Assembly: GCA_048267965.1 (NCBI GenBank)
Contig: JBLWWK010000014.1
Span: forward strand, 9,954-73,953
Length of the DNA: 64,000 nt
Reading direction: 5' to 3'
Source: GCA-2705995 sp048267965
GTDB taxonomy: Bacteria > Bacteroidota > Bacteroidia > Flavobacteriales_G > Salibacteraceae
Below, piece by piece: positions 26,924 through 33,737 of this stretch (position 1 is the stretch's first letter; each line of letters opens with the position of its first letter). The notes below the pieces were generated by a model, which saw only the letters and a program-made list of their open reading frames with translations, searched no databases and was not told where the DNA came from. The translations under genes were made by a program, and so were the position numbers.

Positions 26924-27428
26924 CAACTTGGGAAGTTGTTGAGCCAGCCGGTGGGAAGAAAAAAGTTGTTCTTAATTTCTTTTGGCTTGAACCAAAAGAA
27001 ACAAAAATTCAAGGCTGCGTATTAGATTTTGTTGAACTACTGGCGTTCGCTTCACTACCTCACCCGAACTCGCAAACGGCATTAGCGCCTTTTTTTACAA
27101 AAAGCCGATGCCTGAGCTCAAACAGCGTGTTCGGTTACGCTGCGCTCTCTGGTATTTCTACCAAAACCATCCGATGCCGAAAATCTCAAGTCTACCGACT
27201 TGATAGGGTTTTTACGGATTCTGGGTTAAATTCTTTGAAAAGGATGTAAGCGTTGAGTTTTCATTGTTCAAAAACAAAGAGTGCTCAAATCTAAATTCGA
27301 TTGAAAATCGGATGCTGTGACTTTTGTAAGTGATAGATGTTTTTGCCACCGCAGTTGCGATTTTTGTTTAAAAAATCAAAGCACGCAGGTGAAGCAGGGC
27401 AACAACTTGGGGAGTTGTTGAGCCAGCT
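26924..27428 (+). repeat. Dispersed repeat, copy A (order: dyad-X-Y-dyad)
   Basis: Parts: a near-palindrome CAACTTGGGAAGTTGTTG with following GAGCCAGC (26924-26948); segment X (27008-27246), beginning TTCAAGGCTGCG and ending near TTCTTTGAAAAGGATG; segment Y (27281-27368), beginning GTGCTCAAAT and containing CCACCGCAGTTGCGA; then a second CAACAACTTGGGGAGTTGTTG dyad with GAGCCAGC (27400-27428). X and Y recur with a few mismatches on the opposite strand at 63611-64000 in the order Y-dyad-X. Confidence 0.85.
26976..27001 (+). other. Perfect 10-bp hairpin inside the repeat block
   Basis: TTTCTTTTGG (26976-26985), loop CTTGAA, CCAAAAGAAA (26992-27001). It sits in about 60 bp of copy A that are absent from copy B, so it may be a secondary insertion or a transcription stop for the haem operon. 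Confidence 0.6.
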
Positions 27429-27656
27429 TGTGCGGAGGGAAAGCTAAGGAGTTTTACTCGTTTTGGTTTGTTTTTAAAGGAACTCGTGAGCTCAACACTA
27501 TGTGTTTCGGTTGTTATCTTTTTGCTCCTCCAAAAAGATTAACACAATCCTTCTTTTCACGTTTTGGGTTACCTACACTGCCTTATGATTCACCTATTCG
27601 TTTTGAAAACGAATTAGGTTTTTACAGATTCTGTATTGATTTCTCAAAAACACAAA
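27429..27656 (+). repeat. Degraded third repeat unit
   Basis: After the second dyad, sequence resembling X can still be followed with gaps: GAGCTCAACACTATGTGTTTCGG against GAGCTCAAACAGCGTGTTCGG, and GGTTTTTACAGATTCTGT against GGTTTTTACGGATTCTGG. This places at least two X-type units in tandem here. Confidence 0.5.
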
Positions 27657-27691
27657 GAGAGAAAAACTCAATTGTTTTGAGTTTTTCTCTC
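27657..27691. terminator. Strong bidirectional-type terminator hairpin
   Basis: Perfect 15-bp stem: GAGAGAAAAACTCAA (27657-27671), loop TTGTT, TTGAGTTTTTCTCTC (27677-27691). It lies 32 bp beyond the stop of the minus-strand gene ending at 27723 and closes the repeat block. Confidence 0.75.
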
Positions 27692-27722
27692 AGATTGTGG
27701 CGAAAAAACCGAGCCTAATTTA

Positions 27723-28850
27723 TTACTGAATAACCAATTTGCTTCTATGAAGCAAATTTCCAGATGTTGATGAAACACTCAATAAGTAGGTTCCAGCTTT
27801 TAGGTGGTTTACGGTTATCGGTTGTTGTTTGAGGGCTTGTTTGCCGGCAAGAAGTACTTGGCCAGTAGCTAGTTCTTGAATTTTCCAGTTTACGGGTTCA
27901 TTCTTGGTAAGTTCTATGTTCAGCATTTCTTTAACCGGATTCGGATAAACATTTAACTCTGGTGATTGGTATTGATCTATGCTAGTGGTTGTTGTAGTTC
28001 TGTTTTCTCTAATCCAAGAGCTTAAACGCCATCCGTATTGCATGTTGGCAAAGAAGGTAAAATAACAACGGCCTTCTTCTAATACAGTGTTGCCGTCTGC
28101 TAACGTGTAATCGGCAAATACAGTGGCCAAATAATCATCGCTATAAATGGTATCGGTTCCTACCAGTGTTAGTTGAGGGTTTTCGAGCGAGTCAAGAAAA
28201 ATATTCATGTAGTCTCTTAGCTCGTGCTGAAAGTAAGAATAGTTTTCTGGGAAAGTTGGGTTCATTAAAATAACCTGGTTATCCATTCTCATAAATAGGT
28301 CGGTTAAGTCTGCAGAGTGGTTATTGAACCGATGGTTAAATTCTATTAGCACGTCTTCTACCGAGTTAACTAAAGAGTGAGGAGTGGAATAATCGGTGGT
28401 ATCTGAATTAAAGACTACGGTGTTGTGTAGAAAAAGTAATTTCCAACCTTCGTTGGTTTTTACGTAGCCGAAAAGGTCTCTTCCGTAGCCGCTTAAATTG
28501 CCCGAGATGTACTCATCGAACCGAGCATCTGTTACTGCAAAGTTAGAATCAATGTGGTAGTTGATATCCGATATTTTTAACTCGTATGGCTGCGGATTAG
28601 AGGTAAAGTTGTTGACAAAGCCTTGTGCGTTGAACATGCCTAACGTTGAAGGCCCCATCGGATTCTTTCTTACTATGTAAACGGGAGCTTGACGGGCAGC
28701 ATAAAGGTCTAAATGTTCGGCTCCTTCTTTGTTTTTAACAGTGGTTTCGAACGATGAATAAACTTGCTGTATTTGCGCTGAGTCGGTTTGTGAAAATGCA
28801 GATAAATTAAGGGCAATTATCCCTAAAACGAAAAGTAGATTTCTGTACAT
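27723..28850 (-). CDS. Secreted protein with two SnoaL/NTF2-like domains and T9SS sorting domain
   Basis: 375 residues from the ATG at 28850; a TATGTTTG promoter box at 28869-28876 (minus strand) lies between this ATG and the longer frame's ATG at 28871, which favours the shorter start. Signal peptide MYRNLLFVLGIIALNLSAFSQ. Two similar halves end in GYVKTNEGWKLLFLHNTVVF and YFTFFANMQYGWRLSSWIREN, the pattern of SnoaL-like ketosteroid-isomerase-fold domains; no catalytic residue is assigned. C-terminal LNVYPNPVKEMLNIEL ... LKAGTYLLSVSSTSGNLLHRSKLVIQ is a T9SS type A signal. Confidence 0.72.
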   Translation of the reverse strand: MYRNLLFVLGIIALNLSAFSQTDSAQIQQVYSSFETTVKNKEGAEHLDLYAARQAPVYIVRKNPMGPSTLGMFNAQGFVNNFTSNPQPYELKISDINYHIDSNFAVTDARFDEYISGNLSGYGRDLFGYVKTNEGWKLLFLHNTVVFNSDTTDYSTPHSLVNSVEDVLIEFNHRFNNHSADLTDLFMRMDNQVILMNPTFPENYSYFQHELRDYMNIFLDSLENPQLTLVGTDTIYSDDYLATVFADYTLADGNTVLEEGRCYFTFFANMQYGWRLSSWIRENRTTTTTSIDQYQSPELNVYPNPVKEMLNIELTKNEPVNWKIQELATGQVLLAGKQALKQQPITVNHLKAGTYLLSVSSTSGNLLHRSKLVIQ

Positions 28851-28868
28851 TTTTAGTTTGTTTTGATC

Positions 28869-28876
28869 CAAACATA
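28869..28876 (-). promoter_or_regulatory. -7 promoter box of the SnoaL/T9SS gene
   Basis: CAAACATA on the plus strand, that is TATGTTTG on the minus strand, matching TAnnTTTG; about 20 nt before the ATG at 28850. No clear -33 TTG was found. Confidence 0.5.
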
Positions 28877-28973
28877 GCCTCCTTTTTTATTTTGTAACAC
28901 TTTGAGAATGAGTCATTCTATTGATGACTATAAAAATTCTACCAACAGCTAAAAACATCGATCAACGTAAGCG

Positions 28974-29645
28974 CTAAAACAGATTGTTTACTGCTTTTTT
29001 GTACGATCTGCCCAACGGAATTTCTACATTTTCGATCTGCACAGTGGTTGAGTTGATTTGTTTGATGTGTTCAAAATTTACGATGTAAGAATTGTGTACT
29101 CGTATAAACCCTTTGCTTTTTAATCGTTCTTCTTCTTTGCGCAACGCTCCTAAGCTTACAATTGTGCCTTCTTTATGATGGTACTCTAAATAGTCTCTAT
29201 CTGATTTTATATACAAAAGCGATTCTTTTTCTAAGAAGTGTTTTTTCTTTCCATCGATAATTACCAGTTTTTGAGACTCGGTTGATTTTGGTGGCTGTAA
29301 TCTTTTCTCGAGGCGATGCACCGTTTTTATAAATCGAGCAAGCGAAATGGGTTTTAAGAGATAATCTACGGGCTCAAAATTGTAACCGTCTATGGCGTAT
29401 TCACTGTAAGCGGTAGTAAAAACAATTAGGGGTTGGTATTTTATGTTTTCAAGCACTTCGAAGCCAGATAACTTGGGCATGTTAATGTCTAAAAAGAGCA
29501 CTTGCGGTTTTGTAAGATTAATTTGGTGAATAGCATCTACTGGGTTTCTAGAAGAACCAATTAACTGCAGATTAGGCCATTCGCTAACATAATCTTTTAG
29601 GTTTTCCATGGCCAAAGGCTCATCTTCTAAAATGTAGCAAGTCAT
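28974..29645 (-). CDS. LytTR-family response regulator
   Basis: 223 residues. Receiver domain (ILEDEPLAMENLKDYV, phospho-Asp in VLFLDINMPKLSGFEVL near 54, Lys in DYLLKPISLARF near 104) followed by a LytTR DNA-binding domain (LLYIKSDRDYLEYHHKEGTIVSLGALRKEEERLKSKGFIRVHNSYIVNFEHIKQI ... IPLGRSYKKAV). Start codon overlaps the kinase stop by 4 bp (ATGA), a standard LytS/LytR-type pair of Bacteroidota. Confidence 0.93.
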   Translation of the reverse strand: MTCYILEDEPLAMENLKDYVSEWPNLQLIGSSRNPVDAIHQINLTKPQVLFLDINMPKLSGFEVLENIKYQPLIVFTTAYSEYAIDGYNFEPVDYLLKPISLARFIKTVHRLEKRLQPPKSTESQKLVIIDGKKKHFLEKESLLYIKSDRDYLEYHHKEGTIVSLGALRKEEERLKSKGFIRVHNSYIVNFEHIKQINSTTVQIENVEIPLGRSYKKAVNNLF

Positions 29646-30655
29646 TGTAATTCTATTTTAAGCTGTACTTCAAAGAAAGAAGCTGTATTGTTTATTTCCA
29701 GAGCATGCGATTGAGGGTAACACAACTGCAAAACGCGTTCAAGAGAGGTTAAGCCAAACTTTTTTGTAGAAGGAACCGATTTTCCCAATGTGGAGTTTAC
29801 CTTGTTTTTACATGCAATGTACACTGCTTGCTGGGTAGAAATAACCGAAACATGAATAAAGCCTTCGTCTGACATATCTCCATGTTTAAGGGCGTTTTCT
29901 ATTAAATTGATAAGCAGGGTAGGTATTATTTCGTGTTCAATGCTAATTTGAACATCCATTTGAGTATCAAAATCTTTAGAAACCCTCAGTTTTATTAGAG
30001 AAATCAATTTTTCAGAGGCTTCTATTTCTTTAAGTAATGGCACTTTTGCAAGTTGAGAGGCTTCTAACATATAGCGCATATTATCAGAGAGTAAGAGCAC
30101 GGCCTCAGGTGCTTCAGGCTTTTGGGTTCTTACCAAATAGTAAATGCTATTGAGGGTGTTGAATAAAAAATGAGGATTCACCTTCGATTTTAACGCTTGC
30201 AATTCTTGCTCTGTTTTCTCTTTTACCATGAGTAATTCGGTTTCTCTCTTTTTTAAGCCCTGTTTGGCGATGTGAGCTATGGTTCCTACAATACCCATTA
30301 CAATACCATCGGTAGAAAAGTAAAGAGAGTTTTTAAAGCTCCATTGAGCCGAAGAATTGGCCGAAACGGCATCTACCACAAACTGGAAAAAAAGCCACGA
30401 ATAAATGTTCGGTATGCAATAACACACTAAAACGCCTAAAAGCACAAAAGCGATAAGCTGCTGCTGAATCAAATTGCCTAAAAACGAGTAGAAAAAGTAA
30501 AACACAGAAATTTGTGTGAGCGCAAAGAGAAAAATTAAAGACAGTTGATAGGCGAGAGTTTCAGGTGGTCCAAAGGCAATTTCGTTAATTACCTGTAGAG
30601 CGATTATAAGTCCCCAAGTAATACCGTGAATAAGAAGCATCATAGACCGTGTCAT
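29642..30655 (-). CDS. LytS-type sensor histidine kinase
   Basis: 337 residues. Four membrane helices in the first about 120 residues, a coiled linker (LKKRETELLMVKEKTEQELQALKSKVNPHFLFNTLNSIYYLV), with phospho-acceptor His in the HFLFN box of the His_kinase family (about residue 160), then a HATPase (IPTLLINLIENALKHG). Pairs with the LytTR regulator downstream. An inverted repeat TAACCC-TAC-GGGTTA stands 15 bp before its ATG. Confidence 0.92.
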   Translation of the reverse strand: MTRSMMLLIHGITWGLIIALQVINEIAFGPPETLAYQLSLIFLFALTQISVFYFFYSFLGNLIQQQLIAFVLLGVLVCYCIPNIYSWLFFQFVVDAVSANSSAQWSFKNSLYFSTDGIVMGIVGTIAHIAKQGLKKRETELLMVKEKTEQELQALKSKVNPHFLFNTLNSIYYLVRTQKPEAPEAVLLLSDNMRYMLEASQLAKVPLLKEIEASEKLISLIKLRVSKDFDTQMDVQISIEHEIIPTLLINLIENALKHGDMSDEGFIHVSVISTQQAVYIACKNKVNSTLGKSVPSTKKFGLTSLERVLQLCYPQSHALEINNTASFFEVQLKIELQ

Positions 30656-30669
30656 GTTTCAATGTTAAA

Positions 30670-30684
30670 TAACCCTACGGGTTA
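30670..30684. promoter_or_regulatory. Dyad TAACCC-TAC-GGGTTA upstream of the kinase gene
   Basis: Perfect 6-bp arms with a 3-base centre, 15 bp before the kinase ATG on the minus strand. Could be an autoregulatory operator or a leader hairpin. Confidence 0.4.
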
Positions 30685-30796
30685 AATGGTATTTATTCTA
30701 CAAATGGTTGTTTCTGTGGGATGTATGGCAATATTCTAGCGTTATTGGTGGCTGCTGCAAACGATAGTACTTATTTTGATGTGTGTAGAGAATCTG

Positions 30797-30827
30797 TTGA
30801 CACAATAGCTGCTTTCGGCTAGTCTTG
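30797..30827 (+). promoter_or_regulatory. Probable promoter of the secreted esterase gene
   Basis: TTG at 30797-30799, 20-nt spacer, TAGTCTTG at 30820-30827 (one mismatch to TAnnTTTG). The ATG at 30832 is so close that the transcript would be leaderless or nearly so. Confidence 0.45.
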
Positions 30828-30831
30828 CGGC

Positions 30832-31827
30832 ATGAAATTAAAAGTTACTCTGCTGATTACTTTGGGCTTATGCACGTTGCTCAACTTGCCACTTTCTGGG
30901 CAAACTACCACTTCTATCAACGTAGAGTTTTCGGGAATTCAACGGTGGGTAAATGTGTATGCACCTCAAAGGAGTGCAACAGATAGTTTAGGGCTAATAA
31001 TCGGGTTACATGGTTTTGGGATGACCGGCCAACAATTTTACAATGCACTTTACCCAGCCGTGGTTGGTAAAGATTACATCTTAGCTTCTATAGATGGAGC
31101 CGGAGATAGACACGATGATGATCTTTTGGGTAATGAAATTCATGTTATTCAGCACACCATCGACTCAATTAGCCATCTTTTTAACGTAGATAAAAGCCGA
31201 ATAATTCTTACTGGTTTTTCTTACGGAGGGCGGGAAGCTCTTTATTACGGAACCACCTTTCACGAGACATTCAGTGGAATTATTCCTTTTTCTGCGGGTA
31301 TTCAAAACGAAGCAGATGCGTTAAATAACTTTCCTCTTCCGTGGAACGAGCCCTATAATTTTAGTGCTGTGGATAGTTTGCCTATCTGCAATTGTTACAG
31401 CGAACAAGATTTAGGTTTCGAGCATGAAATTTCGTTTTTCGATTCGGTTCTAAGCTCTCACAATGCTTTAGATACGGTGATTACTACTAATACCTTAGGC
31501 CACACTATTTACTATCCGGCTTTTGTAGATGATTTTGAGAGTTGTTTAGAGTTTATAGAAACCAACAGCGCTCAGTTAGTGCTTAGTTCGTCTAGTTCAA
31601 GCTTGCAGCAAGAAGGGTCGAGCGTAAAAGTGTATCGCTCAAAAGAAGGGTATCATTTTGAGTTAGAAGGGTTCAAGAAAGTTCACATTTACAGCCTTGT
31701 AGGAACCCCAATATTCAGTTCTTCATCACCCTTAATCTACTATAAACACCTCCCCAAGGGGGTTTCTATTGCGGTGATAGAAACTCATCGGGGCGATTTT
31801 AACTCTTATAAGCTATTAGCACCATGA
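30832..31827 (+). CDS. Secreted PHB-depolymerase-type esterase
   Basis: 331 residues. Signal peptide MKLKVTLLITLGLCTLLNLPLSGQ. Alpha/beta hydrolase of the LpqC/polyhydroxybutyrate depolymerase group: LIIGLHGFGMTGQQF (oxyanion region), nucleophile in LTGFSYGGREALYYG (Ser about 130), and a late His in NTLGHTIYYP. C-terminal about 70 residues look like a divergent T9SS sorting domain (VYRSKEGYHFELEGFKKVHIYSLVGTPIF). Starts a run of three overlapping or abutting secreted-protein genes. Confidence 0.75.
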   Translation: MKLKVTLLITLGLCTLLNLPLSGQTTTSINVEFSGIQRWVNVYAPQRSATDSLGLIIGLHGFGMTGQQFYNALYPAVVGKDYILASIDGAGDRHDDDLLGNEIHVIQHTIDSISHLFNVDKSRIILTGFSYGGREALYYGTTFHETFSGIIPFSAGIQNEADALNNFPLPWNEPYNFSAVDSLPICNCYSEQDLGFEHEISFFDSVLSSHNALDTVITTNTLGHTIYYPAFVDDFESCLEFIETNSAQLVLSSSSSSLQQEGSSVKVYRSKEGYHFELEGFKKVHIYSLVGTPIFSSSSPLIYYKHLPKGVSIAVIETHRGDFNSYKLLAP

Positions 31828-32744
31828 AAAGAATTATTAGCATTTTAATTCTGTGCTTATTGGCTCAAGTAGTAACATCTCAACAGGTTAGCTACGAGCT
31901 TACTAAGTACGAAGAAGATTTTGAACCCTTTAATAATGGGTTTCCACTTTTTAGCGGAACCATGTGGAGCACTTACGATTCTGTGAGAATACCGCTCGGG
32001 TTCGATTTTACCTTAGGCGATACAGATTTTGATGCTGTTTATTTCGAATGTTCTGGCAGACTAATTTTTGGATCTAATCACCTTAATTTCATTGATGTTC
32101 TTACGCTACAAGATATCAACGACAGGGAATATTTTAATGCTTCTACGTACTCTGAAATATCTTATCGAATCACGAACTTTTCTTCTGAAAAAGCACTTGA
32201 AATTCAAGTTTTAGATGCAATTATTAATAATGCATCTGATACGTTGTCTTACCAAATAAAGATTTATCAATCAGGAGTTATCAAATACATCGTTGGCAAG
32301 AATTCTTTTTCAGACGATAATCGGATCCTACAGCATTTCAGTGGCGTGTATTTGGTGGCTAGTTTTAACCCGCTCGAGTTTAATAAGAGCATTTCTTTCT
32401 ATGGAACGCACGATGCCATTCAAGACACCAATTATGCGGGGTTTATAAATCCTTTTTTGTTGTGGCAATTGTCTGGTAGTCCTTCTGAAGGAACCGTTTT
32501 CGAGTTAAACTCAAAAAAACTCGTAAGCAGTAAAAACACTTCACAAATAGAAACGAACGAGCGAAAAATTTTCACTTCTCATGGATTGATAAAATCTAAA
32601 GAACGCGAAAAAGTAAAGGTTTTTGATGGCGTAGGACGCTTGCTCTACGAGGGTTACCTAGACGCACAAGGCGTAGACCTTAACCATTCAGGATTGGTAA
32701 TAATAATAACTTCAAAAAATCAGTATAAATGCATTTTAGAATAA
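31824..32744 (+). CDS. Secreted protein of unknown function with degenerate sorting domain
   Basis: 306 residues; start overlaps the esterase stop (ATGA). Signal peptide MKRIISILILCLLAQVVTSQ. The body is beta-rich (VSYELTKYEEDFEPFNNGFPLFSGTMWSTYDSVRIPLGFDFTLGD) and I do not recognise it. The C-terminal KVFDGVGRLLYEGYLDAQGVDLNHSGLVIIITSKNQYKCILE resembles the last strands of a T9SS type A signal. Overlaps the next gene by 16 bp. Confidence 0.65.
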   Translation: MKRIISILILCLLAQVVTSQQVSYELTKYEEDFEPFNNGFPLFSGTMWSTYDSVRIPLGFDFTLGDTDFDAVYFECSGRLIFGSNHLNFIDVLTLQDINDREYFNASTYSEISYRITNFSSEKALEIQVLDAIINNASDTLSYQIKIYQSGVIKYIVGKNSFSDDNRILQHFSGVYLVASFNPLEFNKSISFYGTHDAIQDTNYAGFINPFLLWQLSGSPSEGTVFELNSKKLVSSKNTSQIETNERKIFTSHGLIKSKEREKVKVFDGVGRLLYEGYLDAQGVDLNHSGLVIIITSKNQYKCILE

Positions 32745-33634
32745 TGGTTTTCACACTTGGGCTATTGGTGAGCCAAGTGGCAGCAGCACAACACGATACA
32801 CTTTCAATTCGTTCTAGCCAATCGAATAGTAAAGATGCCTGGACTTGGTCTATGGCCAACGCTACCACGGTTAATTTTGGAGAAGCTAACGCGTTAAACG
32901 GTGGGTTTCACGATGTAATACGCGCAGAAACTTGGCGATGGAGCCCACATATAGTTGATACCATTAGAAGTTTTTTATCAATCGAGATTCCGACTTCCAT
33001 CACTGCAAACCAGCTAGATTCTGCTTATTTAATCTTACACGGATATTCTAATCCGGGGTTTCAAGAAGCCCAAGGGGATATGAGGTTGGTGCTTGAACCA
33101 GTAGTAGAACCTTGGAACGAGTCGAACATAAATTGGGAGAATCAGCCAACGGTAGATAATTCAGTGGCGGCTTATTATTCACAACAAACTGCTGGTAATC
33201 AAAATGTAGAAATTAACATTACAGAGCTGGTTCTCTATAGTTTGCAGAATACAACTTACGGCTGGAGGCTTCGATTGCAAAATGAAACAGACGATTCTAA
33301 CGTTTTCTCGTTTGCTTCTAGTGAAAATAGCATCGAAAACCTTCGTCCCGAACTTAAAATTGTTACGAAGGAACCCAATAACGTAGAGAATTATGGTTTA
33401 CCAAAAGAGACACAAATTCGGTTGTATCCGGTTCCTACCGATAAGGTGATTACCCTAGAAAATTTGCCTGAAGAGGTAACTCATCTCCAACTTCACGATT
33501 TAATGGGAAGAGAGTACCCCGTGCAGTTACAAGCCAACAAAACCATTGATGTTTCGCAGTTAGAAAGCGGCATTTACTTTCTAAGTGTGTACGCGCACAC
33601 GAGGTTCACTCTTTCTTTTACGGTTCAGAAATAG
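32729..33634 (+). CDS. DNRLRE-domain secreted protein with T9SS sorting domain
   Basis: 301 residues. Signal peptide up to VAAAQ. A DNRLRE-type carbohydrate-binding-like domain spans about 25-210 (FLSIEIPTSITANQLDSAYLILHG, VEPWNESNINWENQPTVDN, VEINITELVLYSLQNTTYGWRLRLQNETDDSNVFSFASSE, LRPELKIVT). C-terminus IRLYPVPTDKVITLENL ... LESGIYFLSVYAHTRFTLSFTVQK is a T9SS signal. Probable surface adhesin or scaffold. GGTTCCTACC at 33430 encodes Val-Pro-Thr. Confidence 0.78.
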   Translation: MHFRIMVFTLGLLVSQVAAAQHDTLSIRSSQSNSKDAWTWSMANATTVNFGEANALNGGFHDVIRAETWRWSPHIVDTIRSFLSIEIPTSITANQLDSAYLILHGYSNPGFQEAQGDMRLVLEPVVEPWNESNINWENQPTVDNSVAAYYSQQTAGNQNVEINITELVLYSLQNTTYGWRLRLQNETDDSNVFSFASSENSIENLRPELKIVTKEPNNVENYGLPKETQIRLYPVPTDKVITLENLPEEVTHLQLHDLMGREYPVQLQANKTIDVSQLESGIYFLSVYAHTRFTLSFTVQK

Positions 33635-33737
33635 ATGAATATACGCCATTGGTCTGCTTGTTTTAGCTGTTGGTAGATTATTCATTGTGAACTGGTTAGC
33701 GGGCATATTTCTTGAAGTTTGAACAGAAAAACACGGT

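Larger units (their letters stand above)
26886..27722. other. 837-bp gene-free block made of dispersed repeat units
   Basis: No credible gene. It contains repeat units (26924-27428), a degraded third unit (27429-27656) and a strong terminator hairpin (27657-27691). A short ORF at 27428-27718 lies in repeat-derived sequence and has no protein features. Confidence 0.75.

Noticed and set aside
27428..27718. 96-codon open frame in the repeat block
   Set aside because: Lies in degraded repeat sequence, runs through a terminator hairpin, and has no recognisable domain or signal.
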